From assembly GCF_012912105.1 (NCBI RefSeq), contig NZ_QMEA01000054.1:1-40194 (forward strand): DNA of 40,194 bases, in the 5' to 3' direction. Source of the stretch: Brasilonema sp. UFV-L1 (GTDB lineage Bacteria; Cyanobacteriota; Cyanobacteriia; Cyanobacteriales; Nostocaceae). Made by a program: the position numbers and the translations under genes. Within the stretch, counting starts at the first letter, position 1; each line of letters begins with the position of its first letter. Shown in pieces: positions 1 to 9,300 of this stretch. The notes under the pieces were generated by a model. The model did not search any database, was not told the DNA's origin, and was given only the letters and a program-made list of their open reading frames with translations.

Positions 1-1
1 G

Positions 2-560
2 CTACAACGCTTATTGTTGGGTGGTGCGCCGCAGACGCACCCCCTGAACGGTTACGTCCACATATTGTCATAATTATTTGTTCGTATTTACTTGAATTTA
101 GTCTAAATCTTTCAGAAGCCACTCTAAATATTTTCAATACACGAATCAAATGTTCGACAAAAATTCGGGCTGATGCCATTTCTTTATTTTTCGATTTCTG
201 GTTAGGTGTTAATTCTCCTTTTTTCGGTTTTTTCGTGGGAGTTTTAATTGATGGTTCTCCAATATAACCTTTGTCACCTTGAAATTTTTGATTATGAGTA
301 AAACCTTTCTGACCTTGACGAAATAAAGTTATATCACTTTTTGGTCCTGGCTCTCCTGCGATTATATCAACAATATCTTGACCCTCAGGTAAAACAGTAA
401 TTTGATTTTTAAATGTATGGGTTTTCTTTTTCCCAGAGTAATAATTTTGTTGTTCTTCATACTCTCCAGGTCTTTCTCGTGGCTGTTCACAGCTATCGAC
501 TATTAGTTCATATTCAGTTAAAATTTCTTGAACTATCTCATAATCGCTAGCGTTTTTTTT
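2..560 (-). CDS. IS5-type transposase, second frame (DDE catalytic part), open at window edge
   Basis: Reading the -1 frame after the A8 run (560-553) gives about 165 residues with a complete DDE pattern: first Asp in IVDSCEQPRERP, second Asp in FQGDKGYIG, and Glu in ARIFVEHLIRVLK. The frame carries no start codon near its beginning that would suggest independent translation, so a -1 frameshift fusion with the upstream frame is the likely product. The last family-like residues are around position 60 (MTICG). Beyond them the translation is that of a GC-rich repeat, so the C-terminus is probably not native. A simple inactivating frameshift is the alternative. Confidence 0.65.
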
Positions 561-952
561 ACCTGTTCTAATAAACTTGATGGTAGAAGCTCTTGGAGAA
601 TCGGAAACCAGTAATTAAACGTATCGTTGGCAGTTGACTCACTTACACCAAATTGTATACCTAACAATTGAAATGTTGTCAGATGTCTTAAATATGTCAA
701 AGTTAAAAGAATTTGGTCTTCGTTTGACAATTTTACCTTTCGACCGCCACCTTTATTTATAATTCTAATTTTCTTTGCTTCTATTTCTTGTTGCTTTTCA
801 GTGTGTAAGGCGATCGCCTGTTTTATTAGTTGTTCTAGTTGCTCATACTTTACACCTAATAATCGCTGCGTTTCTTGGGGGTTGTTTTGAATATAACTTA
901 ATATGTCACTCATGTTTCGTGGTAAAAAAGGCAGTTTTTCCTCTTTTACCAC
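533..952 (-). CDS. IS5-type transposase, first frame (helix-turn-helix part)
   Basis: This 139-residue frame is the N-terminal, DNA-binding half of an IS5-superfamily transposase. It has a coiled N-terminus and a helix-turn-helix of the Tnp_4 type (about residues 75-115, around LTYLRHLTTFQLLGIQFGVS). It ends shortly after a run of eight A residues on the minus strand (560-553). Slipping back one base there joins it to the catalytic half, an arrangement known from several IS5 groups. It points away from the tail genes and probably uses its own promoter in the 953-970 region. Confidence 0.75.
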   Translation of the reverse strand: MVKEEKLPFLPRNMSDILSYIQNNPQETQRLLGVKYEQLEQLIKQAIALHTEKQQEIEAKKIRIINKGGGRKVKLSNEDQILLTLTYLRHLTTFQLLGIQFGVSESTANDTFNYWFPILQELLPSSLLEQVKKTLAIMR

Positions 953-972
953 AAAATGGTTCTATTTTGGAG

Positions 973-1476
973 ATGTCTAATGAAAAAGTCATGCCACCTG
1001 AAGAGAGCAATGCGGCGGCTGGTCGTGCAGTTGGCGCGAAAATGGCTCAACAATGGCTTTTTGAAACTTCTTACTACCTCAATGGTGAACCTTTAGACGC
1101 TATGAGGATAAACACTCTAATGTTAACGATGAGGGAAGCCAACAAACTTTTAACACCTTTGGTAACAATGAAAGCCGAGATAGAATTACTTGACTCAGAA
1201 GAAAGTAACCCTATTGATTACACTGACTCAAAACACTTCAAAATAGGCAAAGACATTTATCAGGTTTTGCCTATTCCTTGGGAATCAGTAAATGACTTCT
1301 ACAAAGACATACAAATTAGTCCAGCGCTCGCATACAAAAATCTAGCAAAGAAATACATTAGGAGAAATGATGAGCGCATAACCGAGGAAATGTTTACTCA
1401 GTGCGAAACAAGCGGAGGTATAGGACTTGTCGCAGGAAAAGTAATTTTTGACATCATAAAAAAAGAAGTCAACTGA
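973..1476 (+). CDS. putative phage tail assembly chaperone, short form (gpG / P2 gpE-like)
   Basis: A 167-residue acidic protein with no family I recognise from sequence alone. The role comes from position and from its 3' end. It lies upstream of the tape measure gene, and its last codons contain the slippery run A7 (1458-1464, read A-AAA-AAA). A -1 shift there opens a second frame to 1640, as in the gpG/gpGT chaperones of lambdoid phages and gpE/E' of P2. These keep the tape measure protein soluble during tail assembly. I chose ATG 973; GGAG at 969-972 touches it, which is too close for a normal ribosome site. The true start may be ATG 991, or the upstream region may have been lost when the IS inserted. 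The frame continues upstream through IS sequence to 775, which I do not consider native. Confidence 0.6.
   Translation: MSNEKVMPPEESNAAAGRAVGAKMAQQWLFETSYYLNGEPLDAMRINTLMLTMREANKLLTPLVTMKAEIELLDSEESNPIDYTDSKHFKIGKDIYQVLPIPWESVNDFYKDIQISPALAYKNLAKKYIRRNDERITEEMFTQCETSGGIGLVAGKVIFDIIKKEVN
1458..1464 (+). other. slippery site for -1 frameshift in tail chaperone gene
   Basis: Seven A residues are read in the zero frame as A-AAA-AAA, followed by GAA GTC AAC TGA. A one-base backward slip changes the reading to AGA AGT CAA CTG and avoids the TGA at 1474. Both tRNA positions keep perfect pairing after the slip, which is the canonical requirement. I did not identify a convincing downstream stimulatory hairpin by eye. 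Confidence 0.6.
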
Positions 1477-1640
1477 TACCAGAGCGACTAACAATTTTGC
1501 GTGTGTGTCGTTTCATGGGGTGGTCACTTCGAGACTTTGAATACTTCAAAGACCTTGAACAGTTGCATGAATGGCTATCAGAGATAATTTTAGAAATGAA
1601 GCGAGAAAAACAAATGATTGAGCGATCGCAGCAAAAATAA
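1464..1640 (+). CDS. frameshift extension of tail assembly chaperone (gpT / E'-like)
   Basis: This is the -1 frame relative to the chaperone gene. It adds about 58 residues after the slippery run and ends at TAA 1638-1640. The segment is short, helical and charged, with a GWSLRDFEYFKDLEQLHEWL stretch followed by a Lys/Glu-rich tail. That is the usual look of the T half of G-T chaperones, which recruits the tape measure protein. A separate start at ATG 1515 is possible but has no ribosome binding site I would trust. The fused product would be about 222 residues. Confidence 0.6.
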   Translation, partial: RSQLIPERLTILRVCRFMGWSLRDFEYFKDLEQLHEWLSEIILEMKREKQMIERSQQK

Positions 1641-1666
1641 TCGTCAAAGAAAGATTTCTCTGACGA
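1641..1666. repeat. 26-nt palindrome, copy A
   Basis: Arms TCGTCAAAGAAA and TTTCTCTGACGA around spacer GA; one arm mismatch. It begins directly after the TAA of the chaperone extension. Confidence 0.85.
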
Positions 1667-1748
1667 GCTTGTAAGCTACCACCACTTATAAGCATACAGT
1701 CCCCTAACAACAGAAATCGTCATGGTACTGAAAACATAAACTTTTATG

Positions 1749-1786
1749 CTCTCTATGACGTAAAACATCACAGAGAGTTTCTTTTC
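1749..1786 (+). terminator. intrinsic terminator after tail chaperone gene
   Basis: Arms CTCTCTATGACG (1749-1760) and CATCACAGAGAG (1766-1777) pair at 10 of 12 positions plus wobble, with loop TAAAA, followed by TTTCTTTTC. It would separate the chaperone transcript from the tape measure gene. Confidence 0.6.
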
Positions 1787-2024
1787 GTAACTGCGTTGTT
1801 TTTGCGCTTTAAGGGGCTTATTTTTCTTCAAATGATAAAAACTACAGCAAGCACAATTAACCCTGGCTGTAAGTCACACTAGACCCCGCTAATAAAATGT
1901 TTCTTTTGACATTGCATCACAGGGCGCGGAAGAATGACCCTCATGAGTAATCTTGTTGTCAAAATGAATAATTTCTAATTTGTCTTTGTCGTTAGTCGCG
2001 TAATCGTGTATCGCTCTTTTCCTC

Positions 2025-2052
2025 TTGACAAAATTAAAGAACAAAGTATAAA
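2025..2052 (+). promoter_or_regulatory. candidate sigma70-type promoter for tape measure gene
   Basis: TTGACA at 2025-2030 and TATAAA at 2047-2052 are separated by 16 nt. It lies about 200 bases before the tape measure start. A perfect -35 box makes it the best promoter match I noticed in the tail segment, but the small hairpin at 2062-2078 follows it closely. Confidence 0.45.
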
Positions 2053-2176
2053 TACTCAGTCAGCGCGGTAGCGCTTTTGCATTGTGTGTTTCTTCGTTTT
2101 GTTTTCTTACGTTTTTTTTATTGAAGTGTGTATTCTTATGTGGGGGGTGCTATCCATGCTTGGACAATCCACCCCT

Positions 2177-2221
2177 GGATAACCCAAGGGTGGATGACCC
2201 AAGGGTGGATGACCCAAGGGT
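2177..2221. repeat. three tandem copies of a 15-bp repeat
   Basis: The unit is GGATGACCCAAGGGT; the first copy has one change (GGATAACCC). Each unit contains the near-palindrome ACCC-AA-GGGT. The array ends 3 bases before palindrome copy B. Confidence 0.8.
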
Positions 2222-2223
2222 GG

Positions 2224-2249
2224 TCGCTAACGAAAGATTTCCTTAACGA
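2224..2249. repeat. 26-nt palindrome, copy B
   Basis: Arms TCGCTAACGAAA and TTTCCTTAACGA around spacer GA; two arm mismatches. It ends 6 nt before the tape measure ATG, so its right arm lies where the ribosome would bind. Confidence 0.85.
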
Positions 2250-2255
2250 GGGCTT

Positions 2256-4583
2256 ATGGTAGCTAAAGTTATAATTCAAGTCCTGTCAGATGTTACAAAC
2301 GCGGTCGCAGGACTAGGAAAAGTAGGTGATGCAGCCGATGCAATGGGAGGGAAGTTAAAAGGCATAGGCGCAAGCATGACAGGCATAGGTCAACAGATGA
2401 CGGTTGGATTGACAGCGCCTATTGTTGCAGGATTAGGGCTTGCTACAAAGTCAGCAATGGACTTTGAAAAGCAGATGAGCGGCATTTCACGCGCTACAGG
2501 TGTCAAAGGTTTAGAAAGTGATATCAAGAGTTTATCAGCCCAGTTTGGTTTGTTACCACCGCAGTTTGGAGAGATAGCAGAAGAGGTAGCAAAGGCGGGT
2601 GTGACGGGTAAGGAAGCAATTCTAGGGATATCTCAAACAGTTGCTAAAGCTTCTGTCTTACTAGACTTACCTGCTAAAGAGACAGCAGAGGCATTTGGTA
2701 AAGTCTCTTCTGTCTACAATATGTCTTCCAAAGAAATAGAAAACTTTGCAGCAAAAATCAATTATCTGGGTGACGAGATAGGCGGTAAGGAGTCAGAAAT
2801 ACTCAAGATTGTTGCTGCTAGTGGTGCGACCGCATCAGCAGCAAAGATGAGTGCAGGTGAAATAACAGCGCTCGCTGCAACCTATGGACGTTTAGGCGTA
2901 GAGGCTTCTGTAGCGTCCAACTCAATCAAGGCTCAGGTCAATGCTATTTTCACAGCCTCGACAGGTAAGAGCAAAGAGCATAATGCTGTGTTGCAGCAAG
3001 TAGGGTTGAGCTATCAACAACTAGCTCAAATTATCCAGCAAAAAGGCATGAGCGGCGCAATTCTAGAACTGAACAACAGATTTAATCAGTTGCAAGGTAG
3101 TAGCAAGGCGCTCGCGATCGCATCCTTTTACGGCAATAACTACAATGACACAATCGGTGTAACTATTGACCGTACAGACTTACTCGCCCAGGCTTTTCAA
3201 AAAGCAGGTGACACTAGCGCCGCAGCCGCGAAAGCACAAAGAGAATGGGCGGAAACGCAGAAAACGACCGCTTATCAAGCTGGGGTCGTACAGTCCAAGC
3301 TTTACTCAATAGGTATCACAATTGGTGCTGCTATTTTACCTGCGGTCGCGTCGTTGCTGACAGCAGTCACGCCTTTGATTGACCAGTTTAGTAAGTTTGC
3401 AGAAGCTAATCCTAAGATAGTGCAACTTGGTGTAGCTTTCTTAGCGCTTGTAGCAGCAATTGGTCCTGTCCTAGTTGCAGTAGGTAGCGTTGTCTCAGCG
3501 GTAGGGGCTATTGGTACTGCTATAGGCGTAATTTCACCTATGATTGCAGGAATTGGTACTGCTATCACTGGTGTTGTTGCTGTTGTTGCTTCTGGTCCCG
3601 TGTTGATTGGTGTTGCTATAGCAGCGGTCGTCGCGGCGGTCGTTGCTGCTGGTGTTGCTATTTATCAAAACTGGGATTGGTTAAAATCTCAGGCGGGCGC
3701 TATCTGGAACGGGATAGCGAACGCAGTCAAAGGAGGAATTGACAACACTATCAACTTCATCAAACAGTTGCCTAATACAATTGCTTACGTAACTGGTTAC
3801 ATAGTTGGAGCGATCGCAACATTACCCGTGTCTATTATTGCTGTCATTGGCAAAATCATCACAGGCATTGTTGATGCTGGTCAGAAAATCAGCAGTACAG
3901 TTACTTCTGCAATGACAAGTGTTACCAACACTATCGGTAACATGATAAAGCAAGTTCCTAGCATTGTGTCTCAAGGTATTGATGCAATAGTGAACGCTTT
4001 TAAGCAATTACCTGGCGCTATTTCTAACGCTATGTCCTCAGCTATTAGTGCTGTTAAAAGTGCTCTTAGTCAGATTTCTCAAGCCGCTGCAAGTTTTGGA
4101 TCTACAATCGTTAATTCCTTAAAAAGTGCAGGTACAGGAATGATGAATAGTTTTGCTCAAGGCATTAGAGATGCAGCGAGCGCACCTTTTAACGCTATTC
4201 AAGAAGTTGTCAACAAAGTCCGCTCTTATCTTCCTAGTTCTGATGCAAAATTAGGCGCTTTATCTGACTTAACTGCATCCGGTAGCGCTTTATCAGCAAC
4301 TTTTGCTTATGGCATGAATAGCAATATTCGTACTGTAGAATCAGCCGCTTCTAATGTTGCAAATTCAGCTAGCTCAGCTATGGCTGTGACGCGAGCGCCA
4401 GCAATGCCCATAAGCGGTGGCTCAACAACAATTACTGTTAATTTTGAACCACAAATTACATTAACAGGCACAGCTACAACTGACGATGCAAAGAAATTGA
4501 TAGAAGCCCTTAGACCGTATGCGAGAGAACTTATATTGATGCTTGAGCAGTCAGGTAGCAGGATGACTCGCACAGCTTACTAG
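2256..4583 (+). CDS. phage tail tape measure protein (TP901 type, P2 gpT-like)
   Basis: A 775-residue protein of the PhageMin_Tail/TP901 family, which sets tail length and sits inside the tail tube. Residues about 60-335 hold the family core, including MDFEKQMSGISRATG, an Ala/Lys/Glu-rich helical region, and repeated SGATA/AATYGRLG-type stretches. About residues 388-468 are strongly hydrophobic, as in tape measure proteins that later insert into the host membrane. The rest is alternating amphipathic helix rich in Ala, Ser, Ile and Asn. The start at ATG 2256 fits the family N-terminus, and AACGAGGG just upstream can serve as ribosome site. The stop codon TAG overlaps palindrome copy C. In P2 the next gene is gpU; here gpU lies 25 kb away. 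Confidence 0.93.
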   Translation: MVAKVIIQVLSDVTNAVAGLGKVGDAADAMGGKLKGIGASMTGIGQQMTVGLTAPIVAGLGLATKSAMDFEKQMSGISRATGVKGLESDIKSLSAQFGLLPPQFGEIAEEVAKAGVTGKEAILGISQTVAKASVLLDLPAKETAEAFGKVSSVYNMSSKEIENFAAKINYLGDEIGGKESEILKIVAASGATASAAKMSAGEITALAATYGRLGVEASVASNSIKAQVNAIFTASTGKSKEHNAVLQQVGLSYQQLAQIIQQKGMSGAILELNNRFNQLQGSSKALAIASFYGNNYNDTIGVTIDRTDLLAQAFQKAGDTSAAAAKAQREWAETQKTTAYQAGVVQSKLYSIGITIGAAILPAVASLLTAVTPLIDQFSKFAEANPKIVQLGVAFLALVAAIGPVLVAVGSVVSAVGAIGTAIGVISPMIAGIGTAITGVVAVVASGPVLIGVAIAAVVAAVVAAGVAIYQNWDWLKSQAGAIWNGIANAVKGGIDNTINFIKQLPNTIAYVTGYIVGAIATLPVSIIAVIGKIITGIVDAGQKISSTVTSAMTSVTNTIGNMIKQVPSIVSQGIDAIVNAFKQLPGAISNAMSSAISAVKSALSQISQAAASFGSTIVNSLKSAGTGMMNSFAQGIRDAASAPFNAIQEVVNKVRSYLPSSDAKLGALSDLTASGSALSATFAYGMNSNIRTVESAASNVANSASSAMAVTRAPAMPISGGSTTITVNFEPQITLTGTATTDDAKKLIEALRPYARELILMLEQSGSRMTRTAY

Positions 4584-4606
4584 TTAAGGAAAGATTTCCT
4601 TAACGA
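4581..4606. repeat. 26-nt palindrome, copy C (perfect core)
   Basis: Arms GTTAAGGAAA and TTTCCTTAAC (4583-4592 and 4595-4604) are perfect complements around GA. The tape measure stop codon forms its first bases. The left edge of the 25-kb non-phage block follows immediately. Confidence 0.9.
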
Positions 4607-4616
4607 CACTATTAAG

Positions 4617-4636
4617 TTTTGGACTTTGGACAAAAA
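4617..4636 (+). repeat. 20-bp direct repeat S, left copy
   Basis: TTTTGGACTTTGGACAAAAA is identical to 39239-39258 and in the same orientation. It lies between palindrome C and the helicase fragment, so both copies mark a junction of phage-derived and other DNA. Confidence 0.75.
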
Positions 4637-4653
4637 TCACAAAGTTCGCGTTT

Positions 4654-4893
4654 ATGTTTGCTGTAGTAGCATCTGAATTCACTTGCAGAAGTGAAGGCGT
4701 GTTAGTAGTCGCTCACCGGGAAGAATTGATTCTCCAAGCTGTAGATGAACTGGGTGTAGCAACAAATGCGTAACTAGAAATCATTAAAGCAGGGTACAAA
4801 CCAACTAATTCCTTAATTCAGCTAGGCAATATAAAATATTTTCAACTACCGGTGGATAGACATTCTCACTGGCATAGCAAATCATATCTTTAA
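4654..4893 (+). pseudogene. fragment of a superfamily 2 (DEAD/DEAH) helicase with in-frame stop
   Basis: The reading from ATG 4654 gives VLVVAHREELILQAVDEL, which matches helicase motif Ia as found in type III restriction/DEAD-like helicases. TAA at 4771-4773 interrupts it, and the same frame then continues with LEIIKAGYKPTNSLIQLG, which resembles the next part of such helicases. No Walker A or DEAD motif is present, so this is a short internal remnant. Its position just inside the left junction suggests debris from an older insertion or deletion event. Confidence 0.6.
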
Positions 4894-4967
4894 CGCGATC
4901 GCCTACGGGCGCGGAGCGCCATTGCAAATATTGTGTTTCTTCCTAAAATGAAGTCAGCTTCAGCCAC

Positions 4968-5000
4968 GGTCTACCCGTTTGGGCAGCAGTTGGGTAGACC
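4968..5000. terminator. hairpin downstream of the exporter gene
   Basis: Perfect 9-bp arms GGTCTACCC and GGGTAGACC with a 15-nt loop. It lies 23 bases beyond the stop of the minus-strand exporter gene. No U-tract follows on the minus strand, so it may act in 3'-end protection rather than as a classic terminator. Confidence 0.45.
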
Positions 5001-5022
5001 TTGCCTGCTGGCGTCGGCTCAT

Positions 5023-6300
5023 TTACGCATCCGGCAGTTGCTCCTCTAGCAGCCGTAGAGGTAGATATAGATAGCCCCCAGCTGTTGTTAGCATAGTGAG
5101 CATTCCCATTACAACAAACAACAGGGCAATGCCATGTCCTCGTCCCACACCGATAATCCGTCCTATGCTTCCAGCCAATGGTCCAGAGACAGCAAGCAAC
5201 GGCTCAAAGACTTGATCGGCTAATGGCCCTGCAATGAGATAGGCAAGCGGTAGGGATGCCAAGGCGAGCATACTCCGCACGGCAAACACCCGTCCCTGGA
5301 CAGCAGGTGCGACTTTGCTCTGCCAGATGGCTTGGTCACAGCCATTGATCATCGACACCCCAAAATAGTAGATGAAAGCAGCTGCAAAGAAGACCGGAAC
5401 AGAGGGTATAAGCCCCGCAAGTAGTATAGACAGCCCACCTGATAGCGTAAAGCCGAACACACCAAGGATGCGGTTCTTTGAACCACCCCAAGCGCTCATC
5501 ACTAGACCGCCAACCAACATCCCGCTTCCACCAATGGACAGCACGGTGCCAAGTACAGTAGCTGCAGCAAAGGCTAGCACCAATGGTGTAACTAGCACGC
5601 TAACAACTCCGATTAGGAAATTAATGGCAGCAAAGAAAATCAACAATCCCAGTAGTCCGGGTCGAGCAGTGATGTACGTCCATCCATAAGTAAACTCCCG
5701 CAGTTGCCAATCCTTCCTCACTTCATCCTCTGCGGTAGTTTTTGGCTTAGGAAATCGGACGAGCAGCAGAGTCACTAGAGAAAAGAGGAAACTGAGGCAG
5801 TCGATCAGGATTACGCCCTGAATCTGAATAGTGACAACCAGCGCACCTGCTAACATCGGTGAGAGCAGCCGTGAAGTTGCCTCTGCAAGTTGCACCATAC
5901 CACTAGCGCGACCAAGGTGTTGCTTTGGGACAAGCATCGTAGTTGCAGCAGCATAGGCTGGCAATTGGAAAGCGCTAAAGGTCGAACTGACTGCTACAGC
6001 CAGGTAGATATGCCAGACTTCAAGCTTACCAATCAAGAGCAACAGTGCAATAGCCAGCGTACTCAGTCCTGTCCCTGCATCGCTTAGTATCATACAAGAG
6101 CGTCGGTTCCAGCGATCTACAAGCACACCGACCAACGGTGACATTAAGATGCTCGGCAGCATCGTAAACAAAGAAATGAGTGCAAATTGCGTGACTGACC
6201 CAGTATTCTGGTATACCCAGACACCTAAAGCAAATCGAGTCAGCCCAGAGCCAATCAGTGAAATAAGCTGCCCAAACCAGATAAGGGTAAATACTCGCAT
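5023..6300 (-). CDS. MFS exporter, DHA3/EntS-like
   Basis: A 425-residue inner-membrane protein of the major facilitator superfamily with about 12 hydrophobic segments. The loop after helix 2 reads GVLVDRWNRR, the MFS signature with conserved Asp and Arg residues, and the N-terminus (FGQLISLIGSGLTRFALG) is typical of the DHA3 branch, which includes macrolide efflux pumps and the enterobactin exporter EntS. The ATG lies one base after the stop of the reductase-ending NRPS gene, so it is the last gene of the biosynthetic operon. The likely job is export of the lipopeptide made by the two NRPS proteins. Substrate is inferred from linkage only. Confidence 0.85.
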   Translation of the reverse strand: MRVFTLIWFGQLISLIGSGLTRFALGVWVYQNTGSVTQFALISLFTMLPSILMSPLVGVLVDRWNRRSCMILSDAGTGLSTLAIALLLLIGKLEVWHIYLAVAVSSTFSAFQLPAYAAATTMLVPKQHLGRASGMVQLAEATSRLLSPMLAGALVVTIQIQGVILIDCLSFLFSLVTLLLVRFPKPKTTAEDEVRKDWQLREFTYGWTYITARPGLLGLLIFFAAINFLIGVVSVLVTPLVLAFAAATVLGTVLSIGGSGMLVGGLVMSAWGGSKNRILGVFGFTLSGGLSILLAGLIPSVPVFFAAAFIYYFGVSMINGCDQAIWQSKVAPAVQGRVFAVRSMLALASLPLAYLIAGPLADQVFEPLLAVSGPLAGSIGRIIGVGRGHGIALLFVVMGMLTMLTTAGGYLYLPLRLLEEQLPDA

Positions 6301-6301
6301 T

Positions 6302-9300
6302 CTACATCTGTGGGTGATTCAGGAAACCACTACGAGTGAAGTAACAAAAATAGTTTTTCAGAAGTTTGTCATCTATCGCAGGACACACAATAGAAGTACC
6401 TGCCAGCCGAGCAAGCGTGTTTTGGCAATCGAATTGTGTCATTCTTGGTTGAGAGAGGCTCTGTTGGATGGATATCCGTTCTTTGTATTTATTTTCAGGA
6501 AACAAAGGCAAAAGGGAATACAAAGTTGGATCTGGAGAATGCTTTGCAGCAGCGATCAACTCTTGTCGCCATTCGTCATAGGTCACTAGCCGCAGTGGAT
6601 AGCCATAAAAACACATCCACTCGATCAGTTCTTTCAGTTGAATTGGGTGGGGATTGAGCAAGTGAAAGACTTTCCCAATGGATTCTTTTTGCTGAGATAA
6701 ATAAATGATGGCTTGACTTACGTAGTCTACAGGGGTCATGTCCAGCAAACCATCAATTTTTGGCACACTACCAAGCTGAATACAGCATTTAATCATGCTG
6801 CACATAAAATCATTTGTGTTCCAGACCCCTGTTTTGCTGTTTCCTGTTATTCTTCCCAGTCTATGGATACTGGCAGGAAGCCCTCTAGAACGTGCGATCG
6901 CGACTAACTTTTCCGCCACCCATTTACTCTGAGCGTAGCCATTTTGGAGAATTCCATCATGTTCCAAACAGTCTTGTTCGCGGAATACTTGCACGTCAGA
7001 ATCGCTCTGGGTGGGAAAAACAGAAAGGGTAGAAACGTAATGCACAGGTTTGACTTTGATTAAACTTGCCAATCTCAAAACTTCCTGGGTTCCGAAAACA
7101 TTAGCCGCCTTCAGCTGCTCGTATGGATAAACAAAATTAACTAAAGCACCATTATGATAAATAACATCTATCCTATTTGCTAGCCGTAAAAATTGTGCCT
7201 CAGAAAGTCCAAAAAGTGGCTGTGATAAATCTCCTATAACCGGGATGATTCTAGAAGTGAAATCTTCGTTTCCAAGTGAATACATTTCCAAGTTTTTGCA
7301 GAGCTTATTTTTGCCTTCTTCAGCATTAGCAGCACGTACCAAGCAATAGATATCCGCTTGAGTTTTTTGGAGAAGTTCATCAACTAAAAAAGCTCCGACA
7401 AAACCTGTGGCTCCAGTTAAGAAGATACTGACTGGCTCAGTTGTATAGTCCCTTTGGATAACTTCAGGACGAATTGTGGGATCAAGGACGGCTTCCGCTT
7501 GCAGTTGCGCAACAGTTTTCCCGCCAATAGTATTAGACACTGGCTGTATTGCAGGTACCTGCAGATCCTCACCCGTCTTGATCATTTGGGAAAGTTCGTG
7601 AATTGTAGGATGTTGGATAAACTCTTGCAAAGAGAAACTTAATCCTCGGTCATTAGCTCTAGATAGTACTTGAATGCTGGACAGAGAATCTCCTCCCAAC
7701 TTAAAGAAGTTGTCGTGAATGCCCACTTGTTCGACACCAAGAACTTGTGACCAAATCTCTGCCAGTGCTACTTCGATTGGGGTGCTAGGTGGGACAAATA
7801 CTGCTTCGAGATTTGGTCTTTCCTGGTCGGGAACGGGAAGCGCTTGACGATCTACCTTGCCATTGGGAGTTAGTGGTAGCGCTTTCAGCATCACGAACAC
7901 CGAAGGCAGCATATACTCTGGCAAGCAATTTTTTAAGAAGCTATGCAGGACATCAACTGTGGGTACTTGCTCATTTTTTGGGACAACATAGGCAACTAAA
8001 CGCTGGTTACCGTGGATATCTTCTTGAGCGACGACTATAGCTTCTTGCACAGCTGTGTGTTGATTGAGAACAGCTTCAATTTCAGTTAGCTCAATGCGAT
8101 ACCCTCGAATCTTGACCTGCTGATCGAGACGACCGAGAAACTCAATGTTTCCATCCGGGAGATAACGCGCTAAATCGCCAGTTTTGTAGAGGCGTGCGTT
8201 TGGTTCATCACTAAACGGATTGCGAATAAACTTTTGGGTCGTTAGTTCTGGACGGTTGAGATAACCCCGTGCTACGCCAAGACCGCCGATGTATATCTCT
8301 CCCGATACACCAATGGGTACTGGTTGGAGGTAAGAATTCAGTAAATATATCTGGGTGTTAGCAATTGGGCGACCAATTGGCACAGGATTGTTCAAATCAT
8401 GATTTTGACAATTGTATACACTGCTCCAAACTGTTGCTTCTGTTGGACCGTACTCATTAAATAAGGATGTCTGGGGTAGTAATTCACGGTGTTGCTTAAC
8501 AAGCCCTTTTGGGCAGGATTCTCCAGCTACAATTACGGTTTGCAGGCTAACTAGTTGCTGTGGTTGGGCTTGCTCTAAAATCAGCTTGTAGAGAGATGGC
8601 AGACATAATAAGTGGGAAATTTGTTGTTGAGCGATCGCCTCTATGACCTGTTTAATATCTAGTTGAAAATTTTCTGGTAAAACGGAGACAAAACCACCTT
8701 GACAAAGTGTCCAAAAAATGACGGCAACGGAACTATCAAACGCAAAAGGTGAAGTTAAGAGAAAGCCTGTTACAGGTTGATCGTAGTAACAGATGCGAGC
8801 AGTTGTGGAGTGAACTAGGTTTTGATGCGTAACCTGCACTCCTTTGGGTTGTCCTGTAGATCCAGAAGTATAAATCAAGTAAGCCAGGTTCTCAGGAGTC
8901 GCTTCACTTTTGGGATTCTCATCACTTTCTTGGGCAATTGCATCCCAAAGAGTATCTAAGCAAAGTACTTGCGCCCCAATATCAGGTAACTTTTTCACCA
9001 ACCGTTCTTGGGTCAATACGACTGATACCTGAGAATCTTGCAGCATATAAACCAGTCGCTGGTTTGGATACATTGGATCGATGGGTAAGTACGCTCCTCC
9101 GGCTTTGAAAATACTTAGTATACCTACCAACATTTCCCAAGAGCGTTCTACGCAAATCGCCACTAATACATCCGGTCCAACTCCCAAAGCCTGAAGATGG
9201 TGTGCTAGCTGATTGGCTTTGTGGTTCAGTTCTCGGTAAGTGAGTTGCTGCTTTTTAAACACCACAGCTACGTTTTCCGGGGTACGTTCTGCCTGTTCCT

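Larger units (their letters stand above)
1..952 (-). mobile_element. IS5-type insertion sequence, left part cut or degraded
   Basis: A DDE_Tnp_4-type transposase in two overlapping reading frames lies directly upstream of phage-derived genes. The right end is near 953-970, just before the tail chaperone gene. I could not identify terminal inverted repeats or a target duplication. The second frame remains open to the window edge but stops resembling transposase at about position 60, where a GC-rich hairpin repeat begins (24-40, GTGCG/CGCAC arms). The IS end may therefore be replaced by that repeat. Family assignment is from the protein motifs only. Confidence 0.75.
1667..2223. other. non-coding interval between chaperone and tape measure genes
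   Basis: About 560 bases without a gene I can support. It holds a terminator-like hairpin (1749-1786), a sigma70-type promoter candidate (2025-2052), a small GC hairpin followed by T residues (2062-2078, arms AGCGC/GCGCT) and a 15-bp tandem repeat (2177-2221). The interval is bounded by palindrome copies A and B. In phages the chaperone and tape measure genes normally lie almost adjacent, so this interval is unusually long. Confidence 0.6.

Noticed and set aside
775-972. N-terminal extension of the tail chaperone frame
   Set aside because: These codons lie antisense to the IS transposase coding sequence, so they are not native to the phage gene.
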